From positions 1-20,418 of the IMG/VR virus record IMGVR_UViG_3300044634_003118: 20,418 nucleotides of DNA; one strand, written 5' to 3'. Under the pieces are notes generated by a model. That model worked only from the letters and a program-made list of their open reading frames with translations. It did not search any database and was not told where the DNA came from. The DNA comes from a virus. Made by a program: the position numbers and the translations under genes. Each line of letters opens with the position of its first letter. Positions within the stretch are counted from its first letter, which is position 1. Positions 12,567 to 20,164 of the stretch are shown piece by piece.

Positions 12567-13095
12567 CGAATACCAAAGGTTCTGGAAGCGGCTCTCCAAA
12601 GTGGATAGGGCGGCATTGGAAGCGACTGGATTTAACCACCGAAACCCTGACGATGCCGGGGTTCCCCACGCTCATCGTTACTTCGGAGGCGAACCCGTGT
12701 CCGACCATGAAGACGAGTCGAAGAGCGAAGGGTACGACATCAACCAGTTGCAAGCGGTGCAATGGCAGATGCGCGAAAGGACGTACACGGAAATGAGCGA
12801 AAGACTCTTCACGCAGGACATGGTGCTGGACATCCTTCGCAAGGTGATCGCCGTGATTGATATGTCGACCCACGCCGAAGTCCGGCTGCACGGGACGTGC
12901 ATCAAGCTCGCCCTCGGGATGCCCGACCAGCCGACCATGACGGCTCTGGCCAACCAGCACCGCCTGACCCGTGCCGCCATCTCCGCTCGGGTGAAGACCA
13001 TCCAGCGTAACCTCAGCCTTCCGCCGTCGATGTACATGAAGTCAGAATCGGCGTGTAAGAAACTTTCCGTGGCGCGGAGGAAGAAACTCCGATGA
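12553..13095 (+). CDS. HTH-containing DNA-binding protein, 180 aa
   Basis: The ATG at 12553 (MPIYDEYQRFWKRL) overlaps the previous gene by 14 bases. The C-terminal third contains TMTALANQHRLTRAAISARVKTIQ, a good helix-turn-helix: ALANQH as first helix, LTRAAISARVKTI as recognition helix, as in sigma-4-like and terminase-small-type domains. A helical region (TQDMVLDILRKVIAVIDM) precedes it. It lies immediately upstream of the small terminase, overlapping it by 4 bases (ATGA), so it may regulate the late operon or assist DNA recognition at packaging. Confidence 0.68.
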   Translation: MPIYDEYQRFWKRLSKVDRAALEATGFNHRNPDDAGVPHAHRYFGGEPVSDHEDESKSEGYDINQLQAVQWQMRERTYTEMSERLFTQDMVLDILRKVIAVIDMSTHAEVRLHGTCIKLALGMPDQPTMTALANQHRLTRAAISARVKTIQRNLSLPPSMYMKSESACKKLSVARRKKLR

Positions 13096-13715
13096 GCGAC
13101 AAGGTACGTCCCATCGACCTAGCCGGCCGCTTCGGCGTCACCAAGCAGGCAATCAACAAGTTCATCCAGCAGGGGATGCCCCTCGACTCCATCGAGGCCG
13201 CAGAGTCGTGGTACATGGCCCGAGGTGCTGGACGCATGGGTTCATCCGTCCGTCCAGACAAGGACTTCACCGAGACCGTCGAGCGTCAGCGCGAACTGAA
13301 GGCTCTGGCGTATCAGCAGTACCTTGACGACCTCGGCAGCAACTCGCCCGACGCCAGCAAGTCGTATGCGACATACGATAAGTTGGTGAAGACCTTGGTG
13401 ACGCTGGAAAAGGAACTCCAGGCTCGGCAGATCGCCAGCCGGGAGTACATCCGCACCCAGACCGCCATCGAAAGGTTCGGGCGAGTGTTCGCGCAAGTCC
13501 GTGAAGAGGTCACGCAGCTCGGCACGAAACTGGCGTCGAGGGTAAACCCCGACAACCCGGGACGTGCCATGAAGGCCATCGACGACGAGGTGAAGAAGAT
13601 GCTTGAGCGTCTGTCCGCCGCCGCCGGCTATGCGGAGCAGGCCGTGGTCAAGGAAGTCGACCCTGAAGAACCCATCGAGGTCGAAGACGAGGATTCCGTC
13701 GACGAAGTCGAATGA
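13092..13715 (+). CDS. Terminase small subunit (Nu1-like)
   Basis: 207 residues. N-terminal helix-turn-helix in RPIDLAGRFGVTKQAINKFIQQGMP (about 6-30), as in lambda Nu1-type DNA recognition domains. Then a charged helical middle (VERQRELKALAYQQYL, ASREYIRTQTAIERFGRVFAQVREEVTQLGTKLASR) and a strongly acidic C-terminus (DPEEPIEVEDEDSVDEVE) that could contact the large subunit. It binds the packaging site and hands DNA to the motor. It is coupled to the large terminase by a 4-base overlap. Assignment by domain pattern plus position. Confidence 0.8.
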   Translation: MSDKVRPIDLAGRFGVTKQAINKFIQQGMPLDSIEAAESWYMARGAGRMGSSVRPDKDFTETVERQRELKALAYQQYLDDLGSNSPDASKSYATYDKLVKTLVTLEKELQARQIASREYIRTQTAIERFGRVFAQVREEVTQLGTKLASRVNPDNPGRAMKAIDDEVKKMLERLSAAAGYAEQAVVKEVDPEEPIEVEDEDSVDEVE

Positions 13716-15577
13716 TCATCGACCCGAAGACAGTCGATACTTTCGAGGCTCACATCCGCGCGATGATGACGCCAGACCCCGAAGGTGATATCGTCGCATG
13801 GCTTGAAGCCAACGTGCGCGAAGTCCCCGGCTCGCCGCAGCCCGGGCCGTTCCGAGTGGAGTCCACGCCGTTTCTTGCTCCCATCCTCCGCGCCTTGAGC
13901 GACCCCGAGATCACCACCGTCGTCGTCTTGGGTGCCGTCCAGATGGGCAAGTCATCCCTGCTGGAACTGTGGTCGACCTTCATCCCTGCCCGTTCGCCTG
14001 GCCCGACGCTGCTCTTGCAGGACGTCGACGACAACGCACAGGACTGGCAGAAAGACCGCCTACGTCCGATGTGGGAAGCCACGCCGGCGACGCTGGCCAA
14101 GATGGAGGACTCTGAACGCAACCAATGGAAGAAGACTCGTTTTGAGCGTAACACCGTCTGGGTGTTGGGTGCGAATAACAAGAAGAACCTCCAGCGTCGT
14201 TCCATCCGATTTCTTGGAGGTGACGAAGTCTGGCTTTGGCCCAAGGGTCACCTGAACGAAGCCTTGGCGCGTCGCACGGCGTTCATCTGGCAGGGCAAGT
14301 CGCTGCTCGTTTCGCAGGGCGGCGTCGAGGGCGACGATATCACCGACCTGTGGAACCAGTCCGACCGCCGGGAGTGGACGTTCAAGTGTACGCAATGCGG
14401 AACCCGCCAGGCGTGGGAGTGGGAGCAGTTGATCTATCCCGAGGACGCCCGTGAACCTAACGGCTGGAACTTGGACAAGGTCAAGGCCGGCTGCACCTAC
14501 GAGTGCAAGTCATGCAAGCACCGCTACCGTGACTCGTTTGAAGTCCGCGCCGAGCTGAACCTGACCGGCGAGTACATCCCGATGAACCAGAACGCTCCCA
14601 AGGGCGTCGTCGGATTCCATTGGAATTCACTCTGTGCTCAATGGGGCTTGGACTGGGGCAAACTGGCGGAGATGGCCATCCGTGCGAAGCAGGCTTTCGA
14701 GGAACACGGTGACGACGTCGCCCGTCGTGAATTCAAGCAAAAGCGTCTGGCCCTCAGTTGGTCTGACGATCCTGATGACGGCGGCGGCGAAGTCATGCCG
14801 CAGGGCTACAAGATGCTCGACCAATGGGACGACGAGGCGTTCATGGTCGATAGCAAGCTCGCCGAACCTCCCTTCAAGGACGAGTACAAGAAGGCCAAGC
14901 AGTTCGCCCGGCTCCGCTTCATGGCCGTAGACGTGCAGCGCAAGGGCTTCTACTGGATTGTCCGGGCGTGGGCCTTGGACGGCAAGTCACGCATGGTGCA
15001 ATGGGGCTACTGCGACACCGAGGAGGAACTTCGGGAAGCCCAGAAACGCCTGGAGGTCTCCGACTTCTTCGTGTTCGTCGACTCGGGTGACGGCCCGAAC
15101 ACCGACACCGTCTACCGTATGTGCGCGAAGTACGCCTGGAACGCCACCAAGGGTTCCGGCCAGAATGAGTTCCCGTGGCGTATCCAGACGCCCTACGGCA
15201 TCAAGGTGGCCTACCGCCCTTACGCCCGAGCCAAGGTGATCCAAGTCGGCCAGACCTCCTGCAAACTTTACCTGTTCTCCAACTTGTACTTCAAGGACTC
15301 CATCTCCCGCCTCCGCCGCGCAGGCCATCATACCTACCCCGAAGACGCCGGCGACGAGTACCGCAAGCAGATGCAGTCGGAACACCGCACCCGACAGGCG
15401 AACGGGCAGGCCATCTGGCTTCCCATCGGCGAACGAGCGAACCACCTCTGGGACGCCGAGGTCATCGGCATGGTACCCGCCCTGATGGCCAAGCTCATCG
15501 GGCGCGGCAAGAACCGCAACGGTAAGCCCGAAGACCGAAAGCCTGACGAAAAGCAGGTCGAGGAAGAAACCGCTTGA
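13712..15577 (+). CDS. Terminase large subunit (GpA family)
   Basis: 621 residues. The ATPase domain has a Walker A-like GAVQMGKSS (74-82) and Walker B RFLGGDEV (Asp171/Glu172). A zinc-ribbon-like insertion with CTQCGT and later CKSCKHRY follows at about 225-275. The C-terminal RNase H-like nuclease has LRFMAVDVQRKGFYWIV supplying the first acidic residue and FVFVDSGDGP the second. This order is typical of lambda GpA-type terminases, which translocate concatemeric DNA into proheads and cut it. Length is normal for the family and the gene is intact. Confidence 0.94.
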   Translation: MIIDPKTVDTFEAHIRAMMTPDPEGDIVAWLEANVREVPGSPQPGPFRVESTPFLAPILRALSDPEITTVVVLGAVQMGKSSLLELWSTFIPARSPGPTLLLQDVDDNAQDWQKDRLRPMWEATPATLAKMEDSERNQWKKTRFERNTVWVLGANNKKNLQRRSIRFLGGDEVWLWPKGHLNEALARRTAFIWQGKSLLVSQGGVEGDDITDLWNQSDRREWTFKCTQCGTRQAWEWEQLIYPEDAREPNGWNLDKVKAGCTYECKSCKHRYRDSFEVRAELNLTGEYIPMNQNAPKGVVGFHWNSLCAQWGLDWGKLAEMAIRAKQAFEEHGDDVARREFKQKRLALSWSDDPDDGGGEVMPQGYKMLDQWDDEAFMVDSKLAEPPFKDEYKKAKQFARLRFMAVDVQRKGFYWIVRAWALDGKSRMVQWGYCDTEEELREAQKRLEVSDFFVFVDSGDGPNTDTVYRMCAKYAWNATKGSGQNEFPWRIQTPYGIKVAYRPYARAKVIQVGQTSCKLYLFSNLYFKDSISRLRRAGHHTYPEDAGDEYRKQMQSEHRTRQANGQAIWLPIGERANHLWDAEVIGMVPALMAKLIGRGKNRNGKPEDRKPDEKQVEEETA

Positions 15578-15610
15578 CGCCAAGACTCCCAATGGCATCT
15601 TACATCCCAA

Positions 15611-15684
15611 GCCGGCTGGCTCGACATACATACCACGGGTGGCTCTTGTGGATCGTTCATGGGGTGGGGTCAGCCGGCCCTTTT
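15611..15684 (+). terminator. Terminator-like long-range stem between terminase and connector genes
   Basis: GCCGGCTG (15611-15618) pairs perfectly with CAGCCGGC (15671-15678) and is followed by CC and TTTT. The 52-base interior could hold further stems. The 125-base gap is the largest in the late operon. It may attenuate transcription between packaging and head genes, or be a structured leader, since a conserved start element overlaps its end. Confidence 0.45.
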
Positions 15685-15701
15685 ACACGGGGCTAAACGC
15701 A
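15682..15701 (+). promoter_or_regulatory. Late leader element, copy 1
   Basis: TTTACACGGGGCTAAACGCA, ending one base before the connector-gene ATG. It shares TT-ACA, GGCTAAAC and CA at the same spacing with copies at 18632-18651 and 20145-20164. Confidence 0.6.
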
Positions 15702-15702
15702 A

Positions 15703-15969
15703 ATGGCACGACCCCAAGGTATCTTCCTTATTTTCGACATTTGCGACATCCTTGAGATCGTCGCCAAGGCGAAGGAACTCCTGAAGCAGGGTAAGACCAT
15801 GATGGAATACTCCGACTCTGGCACCAATGTCGTGAAGGAGTTCCCGATGGACATCTCCACCGTCTTGGTGGAATGCCGCTACGCGCTGATGGTCAAAGAC
15901 CCCCAGACCTACGGCTCCGTCGACCGTGTCAGGGTCATCAATATGCTCAATAACTTCCGAGGACTCTGA
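15703..15969 (+). CDS. gpW-like head-tail connector candidate, 88 aa
   Basis: Small protein between large terminase and portal, exactly where lambda carries W. It has a helix (ILEIVAKAKELLKQG), a beta hairpin (MMEYSDSGTNVVKEFPM) and a second helix (STVLVECRYALMV), the helix-hairpin-helix order of the gpW fold, which seals the portal after packaging. Sequence similarity itself is weak, so the call leans on position and pattern. Its start follows a conserved leader element, and its stop overlaps the portal ATG by one base (TGATG). Confidence 0.6.
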   Translation: MARPQGIFLIFDICDILEIVAKAKELLKQGKTMMEYSDSGTNVVKEFPMDISTVLVECRYALMVKDPQTYGSVDRVRVINMLNNFRGL

Positions 15970-17561
15970 TGCGACCCAAAAAGACCAAGAAGACCGCCAT
16001 CCCGCAGGTCAAAGCACCCAAGACGCCCAAGGGAGCCGCATCGCCGGTACCCGTGAAGCAGGCGTCGGGCGGCGGCTCTGGCCCGGGCATCTTCTCCAAT
16101 TTCGAGTCCGCAAAGTTCAGCAACAAGCGTTCTTGGATTTGGTCGTCTTGGCCGCAGGACTTCAAGAAGACCATGACGGTCTTCGACCGCATGGAGACCA
16201 CGCGCAAGATGCGCTGGTTGGAGTTGAACGCCGGCCTGATCCGTCAGGTGCTGTCGGACATGGCCCTCTACACGGTCGGGGCTGGCATCAAGCCCCAGTC
16301 CCAGTCTGGCGACGAGATGTGGGACGACGCCGCAGAAATTTACTTCAAGCAATGGGCTTCCCGAGCCTGTGATATCACGGGACGGTTCTCGTTCTTTGAA
16401 CTCCAGCACATCTGCTGCCGCCTGATGGATCGTGACGGCGAGTGCTTCATCATCAAGACCCGTGGCCCCGGCGGAGAACCCCGTCTTCAGGTCATCGAGA
16501 GCCACCGTGTCGGTAACTCATCGAATAACGAAGTGCCTCCGGGCATGGTGGACGGGATTCAGTTTGGGCCGTACGGACAGCCTATTTTCTATAATGTAAT
16601 CCGCTCGGACGGTTCCAGCCGCCTGGTGCCGGCCAATGCCGTGATGCACCTCTACGAACCCGAGCTGGCTTCGGGTGCGCGAGCCTACAGCCCCCTCCAG
16701 CACTCGATCAACAACTTGGTCGATATGCTGGAAATCCTGTCCCTCGAAAAACTCGCCGTGAAGACGGCGTCGGACATCACTCGCACAATCACCCGTGAGA
16801 ATCCGAACTTCGACGGCACCCAGTCCGACTTTGAAGCCTTCGGCATGAAGCCGCAGGACTACGGCGACGGCATGACCGACCCGAGCGAGGCTTCGACCTT
16901 CCTCGGCGGCAAGGTGCTGGCCCTCGCCCCCGGCGAACGCCTGGAGTCCTTTGAGTCGAACCGCCCGAACAAGACCTTCGACGGATTCATCGAACACCTT
17001 GAGCGTGATTCTCTCGCAGGGATGCTCCCCTACGAATTCAGCGCGAACCCGACCAAGGCCGGCGGCGCGGTCATGCGTTTCGTGGTGGCCAAGGCCGACC
17101 GCAAATTCTCGCATCGTCAGCAGGTGATGATCCAGCGTTTCCTCACCCCCGTCTGGGGCTACGTCATCGGCTGTGCCATCAAGGACGGCTTCCTCCGCTC
17201 GACCGAATATTGGACGAACGTCACTTGGACGACGCCCCGCCGTGTCACCGTCGACGCCGGTCGTGACGCGCAGCAGAACCGCATGGACATCGAGTCCGGC
17301 CTCAAGAGCCTTACGGACAACTACCTTGAAGAGGGTCTCGACCCCAAGGAAAAGATGCGCGAGAACGCCGCCGAGAAGCGTTACCTGATGGACCTCTCCA
17401 AGGAGTTCGACGTGCCTCTTTCGATGCTCTACAAGCCGCAGAACGTCGCCCCTTCGGACATCAACGCCGCCGTCGCCGACGACGACGTGAAGATGGACGA
17501 CGGTGCGAAGATCGTCGAAGACGACGTCGACCCGGACGACGAAGAAACCTTCAACAAATAA
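15969..17561 (+). CDS. Portal protein (lambda gpB family)
   Basis: 530 residues. After a basic, disordered N-terminus come segments typical of lambda-type portals: RMRWLELNAGLIRQVLSDM-like helices (here KMRWLELNAGLIRQVL), VGAGIKPQSQSGDE, a D-R-D-G-E-C core (CRLMDRDGECFI), an HRVGN turn, MHLYEPELASGARAYSPLQ and LPYEFSANPTKAGGAV near the clip/crown. The C-terminus is acidic. It forms the dodecameric DNA entry channel at the capsid vertex. Length matches the family, and the gene sits between connector and protease as in lambda. Confidence 0.92.
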   Translation: MRPKKTKKTAIPQVKAPKTPKGAASPVPVKQASGGGSGPGIFSNFESAKFSNKRSWIWSSWPQDFKKTMTVFDRMETTRKMRWLELNAGLIRQVLSDMALYTVGAGIKPQSQSGDEMWDDAAEIYFKQWASRACDITGRFSFFELQHICCRLMDRDGECFIIKTRGPGGEPRLQVIESHRVGNSSNNEVPPGMVDGIQFGPYGQPIFYNVIRSDGSSRLVPANAVMHLYEPELASGARAYSPLQHSINNLVDMLEILSLEKLAVKTASDITRTITRENPNFDGTQSDFEAFGMKPQDYGDGMTDPSEASTFLGGKVLALAPGERLESFESNRPNKTFDGFIEHLERDSLAGMLPYEFSANPTKAGGAVMRFVVAKADRKFSHRQQVMIQRFLTPVWGYVIGCAIKDGFLRSTEYWTNVTWTTPRRVTVDAGRDAQQNRMDIESGLKSLTDNYLEEGLDPKEKMRENAAEKRYLMDLSKEFDVPLSMLYKPQNVAPSDINAAVADDDVKMDDGAKIVEDDVDPDDEETFNK

Positions 17562-17564
17562 TTC

Positions 17565-18635
17565 ATGTACTCCCTTTCCAACGCATTCAAGACCTTCGCC
17601 CCGATTCTCATCGAGCCGGCGAAGGCCAAGGCTTACCTCGACAAGGTGGCCGAAATCTCTCCCGCCGACCTGAAGGGCAACGGCGACATCGAAGACATGA
17701 TGGAGATGCTCTTCGGTCCCCGTCCGACGATGGTCAAGACCGGCAAGGTCGCTTATATCCCCGTGCGCGGCGTGATCGGCTCTGGCCTCACCGAGCTGGA
17801 AAAGATGATGGGTGCCTGCGACGTCGAAGAGGTCGAGGAGATGCTGGAGGACGCCGAGCGTGACCCCGGCGTCGAGCATATCATCATGGACTTCGACTCG
17901 CCTGGCGGCACCGTCACCGGCGTTCCCGAACTCGCCGCCCGTATCCGCAAGTGCGTCAAGCACACCATCGGTTACACGTCCAAGCAGTCCTGCTCCGCAG
18001 CCATGTGGATTATGAGCCAATGCGACGAAGTCTACGCCAGCCGTTCGGCCACCGTGGGCAGCATCGGCGTCTACATCCCGTTCTACGACATGAAGGCGGC
18101 TTACGCGCAGGACGGCGTCAGCGTCGATCTCATCAAGGCTGGCTGGGCCAAGGGGGCTGGTTTCGCCGGCACCTCCCTCACCCCCGAGCAGCGTAAACTA
18201 TTCCAAGACGACGTCGACGAGTCCCACGCCTGGTTCATTTCCGACGTCCTCAAGGTTCGCACCTACGCCGACCCCGCCGATATGCAGGGTCAATGCTGGA
18301 CGGGCAAGAAGGCCGCCGAGAAGAACCTCATCAACGGCATCGTCGACAGCATCGACGCCTTGTACATGGCCATTGACCCCACGGAGTACGCCGCGCACGA
18401 AAAAACCGAGCCGCACAAGTTTCCCATGATCGCCATGAACATGGTAGAAGCCGCCGACGTTTCGCCCGAGCAAGGCGAGAAAGACGACGGCGTCGCCCCG
18501 ATTTCCGACGACAAAAAGAAGAAGAAAAAGAAGAAGAAGCCGGACGGCACGGATTCGGACGAAGACGAGGATGAGGCGGAAATCCCCGACGACGGATGCC
18601 CCCCCATCGACACCGACTGCAAGCCCAAGGCTTGA
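17565..18635 (+). CDS. S49-family prohead protease (lambda gpC / SppA-like)
   Basis: 356 residues. The ClpP/SppA-type core shows IPVRGVIGSG (65-74), IIMDFDSPGGTVTGV (106-120), the nucleophile Ser144 in QSCSAAMW, ATVGSIGVY (162-170) and a candidate catalytic Lys196 in KAGWAKGAG, 52 residues after the serine as in SppA enzymes. It would cleave scaffold and possibly portal during prohead maturation. The C-terminus is odd: nine consecutive lysines (about 317-325) followed by an acidic stretch. A cluster of Met codons (MIAMNMVEA) about 70 residues from the end could start a nested scaffold, as Nu3 is nested in lambda C. The start is ATG, 3 bases after the portal stop. Confidence 0.9.
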   Translation: MYSLSNAFKTFAPILIEPAKAKAYLDKVAEISPADLKGNGDIEDMMEMLFGPRPTMVKTGKVAYIPVRGVIGSGLTELEKMMGACDVEEVEEMLEDAERDPGVEHIIMDFDSPGGTVTGVPELAARIRKCVKHTIGYTSKQSCSAAMWIMSQCDEVYASRSATVGSIGVYIPFYDMKAAYAQDGVSVDLIKAGWAKGAGFAGTSLTPEQRKLFQDDVDESHAWFISDVLKVRTYADPADMQGQCWTGKKAAEKNLINGIVDSIDALYMAIDPTEYAAHEKTEPHKFPMIAMNMVEAADVSPEQGEKDDGVAPISDDKKKKKKKKKPDGTDSDEDEDEAEIPDDGCPPIDTDCKPKA

Positions 18636-18651
18636 CACTTGGCTAAACCCA
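18632..18651 (+). promoter_or_regulatory. Late leader element, copy 2
   Basis: TTGACACTTGGCTAAACCCA, overlapping the protease stop codon and ending two bases before the ATG of the coiled-coil gene. Closest to copy 3. Confidence 0.6.
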
Positions 18652-18653
18652 AG

Positions 18654-19115
18654 ATGACGCTCGAAGAACGCCTTAACTCGCTGAAGGAAGCCTTCACCGG
18701 CAAGACCGCTGAGGTCGAAGCCAAGGCCAGCGAAGTTGCCTCCCTGTCCGCCAAGGTCGATGAACTGACCGCTGCGATGTCCGCCAAGGACGCTTCGCTC
18801 GCCGAGTTCACCGCCAAGGTCGCTGACCTTTCCTCCAAGCTCGCCGCCGCCGATGAACTTCGTGCCAAGGCCGAAGCCCAGGCGAAGGAAATTCACGCCT
18901 CGCAGGAAACCGCCGGCAAGAAGGCCGCTGCCATCGCCGCCTCCGTCGGCGTCACTCCCCTTGAAGTCACCCCCGCCGAAGTCGCCGCTACCTCCAAGAG
19001 CGACGAGGATATCTCCGCCGAGTGGGTGGCCCTCAAGCAGACCGACCCCAAGGCTGCTTCCGATTTCTACAGCAAGAACCGTCCGGCCATCCTCCGCGCC
19101 GCCGGCCTTCGCTGA
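18654..19115 (+). CDS. Coiled-coil scaffold or capsid-assembly protein candidate, 153 aa
   Basis: I choose the ATG at 18654, placed right after the leader element as in its two sister copies; a TTG at 18639 would lie inside that element. Residues 1-95 form a long Ala/Lys/Glu-rich coiled coil (KTAEVEAKASEVASLSAKVDEL and similar). The C-terminus (ISAEWVALKQTDPKAASDFYSKNR) is a compact helical module common in phage proteins upstream of capsid genes. Position between protease and major capsid protein suggests an internal scaffold digested during maturation; a lambda D-like decoration role is less likely because it is not beta-rich. Confidence 0.65.
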   Translation: MTLEERLNSLKEAFTGKTAEVEAKASEVASLSAKVDELTAAMSAKDASLAEFTAKVADLSSKLAAADELRAKAEAQAKEIHASQETAGKKAAAIAASVGVTPLEVTPAEVAATSKSDEDISAEWVALKQTDPKAASDFYSKNRPAILRAAGLR

Positions 19116-19151
19116 TTCTTTCCCCTCTCCAACCCAACCTAACTCCCTACT
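19116..19151 (+). promoter_or_regulatory. G-free pyrimidine-rich leader of the capsid gene
   Basis: All 36 bases between the scaffold stop and the capsid ATG are C, T or A; there is no G and no Shine-Dalgarno motif. It shares TTTCCCCT with the accessory-operon leaders. The major capsid protein is the most abundant late product, so this leader must be efficient. Confidence 0.55.
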
Positions 19152-20066
19152 ATGTCTAACAGCATTGGTGGCTTGACCCTCCAGCTCGTCGCTGAAGAGT
19201 CCCTCCGCACCCTCGTCCCCGAACTCGTTCCCCTGACCGAGATCGCCGTCACCGACTTCGGCAACTACGTCGCCGAGCGCGGCACCACGGTTCACACCCG
19301 TTACGCCGGCTCCTTCACGGCCACCACCTTCAACGCCGCCAACGGCTTCGTCCCCTCGGACGCTGTCTCCACGGACGTCCCGGTGACCATCGCCGACCTG
19401 AAGTATGTCGACGTCGCCTTCACCGACTACGAAGCCTCCACCCTCAGCCTGGAACGCCTCCGTCGCCTCTTCTTCGCCCCGATTGCCAACGCCGTCCAGA
19501 AGTCCCTGTTCGACGAAGTCCTCTCCAAGGTGACGGCCGCCAACTTCGCCACCGAAGCCTACTCCGGCGCGACCAGCGGCTTCAACCGCATCGCCGTGGC
19601 CAATGCTGCGAAGAACCTCACCAAGGCTAACCTGCCCCACATCGGTCGCAAGTTGCTCATCAGCCCCGACGCCATGGGCCAGCTCGTTCAGGACCCGTCC
19701 GTCGCCCAGACCTTCTCCTACGGCAACAGCGATGTGATCCAGAAGAACTCCATCAGCAAGGAACTCCACGGCTTCAGCGTCTCCGAGTACAACGGTTTCC
19801 CCGTCTCTGGTACGCCCTTCACCGAAGGTCTCAACGGTGTGGCCTCCTGCAAGGAAGGTCTCGTCATCGTGACCCGTGTTCCTGCTACCCCGACCACCGG
19901 CGGTGGCGAACAGATGGTCGTTCAGGACCCGGACAGCAAGTTCTCCTTCGCTCTCCGCTACTGGTACAACTGGCAGGCCGGTAAGCACAATATGTCTGCC
20001 CTCTGGCTCGTTGGTTCTGCGGTCGGTAACCCGAACGCCCTCCAGCGCATCGCCTTCACCTCGTAA
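19152..20066 (+). CDS. Major capsid protein (HK97-fold type)
   Basis: 304 residues. N-terminal helix LQLVAEESLRTLVPELVPL, then a beta-rich region (GTTVHTRYAGSFTATTF), VPVTIADLKYVDVAFTDYEAS and LERLRRLFFAPIANAVQKSLFDEVLSKV forming the spine-helix region. Then a P-domain, LLISPDAMGQLVQDPSV, ending in a beta-rich segment KFSFALRYWYNWQAGKHNMSALWLVGSAV. This order is that of P22-coat/HK97-like shell proteins found in many siphophages. Position after protease and scaffold and before a strong terminator agrees. Codons are very strongly biased to C-ending forms, as expected for a highly expressed gene. Confidence 0.9.
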   Translation: MSNSIGGLTLQLVAEESLRTLVPELVPLTEIAVTDFGNYVAERGTTVHTRYAGSFTATTFNAANGFVPSDAVSTDVPVTIADLKYVDVAFTDYEASTLSLERLRRLFFAPIANAVQKSLFDEVLSKVTAANFATEAYSGATSGFNRIAVANAAKNLTKANLPHIGRKLLISPDAMGQLVQDPSVAQTFSYGNSDVIQKNSISKELHGFSVSEYNGFPVSGTPFTEGLNGVASCKEGLVIVTRVPATPTTGGGEQMVVQDPDSKFSFALRYWYNWQAGKHNMSALWLVGSAVGNPNALQRIAFTS

Positions 20067-20108
20067 GTTTCGGGGGAGTTTAAAATCCCCCAAAGCGACA
20101 ATGCGAAG

Positions 20109-20147
20109 CCCTCTCCCCGCGCCACGGGGGGAGGGTTTCTTATTTTG
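20109..20147 (+). terminator. Strong rho-independent terminator after the capsid gene
   Basis: A 10-bp stem (20109-20118 with 20126-20135, one G-T wobble) and 7-base loop is followed by TTTCTTATTTT. A second near-palindrome (GGGGGA 20072-20077 / TCCCCC 20086-20091) precedes it, directly after the stop codon. Downstream genes need read-through or their own start signal; a leader element begins within the T-run. Confidence 0.88.
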
Positions 20148-20164
20148 ACAATGGGCTAAACCCA
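20145..20164 (+). promoter_or_regulatory. Late leader element, copy 3
   Basis: TTGACAATGGGCTAAACCCA; its last A is the first base of the next gene's ATG. It lies directly after the capsid terminator, so it is well placed to restart expression. Confidence 0.6.

Noticed and set aside
16518-18020. 500-residue minus-strand frame opposite the portal and protease genes
   Set aside because: Same codon-bias shadow. The plus strand carries clear portal and S49 motifs.
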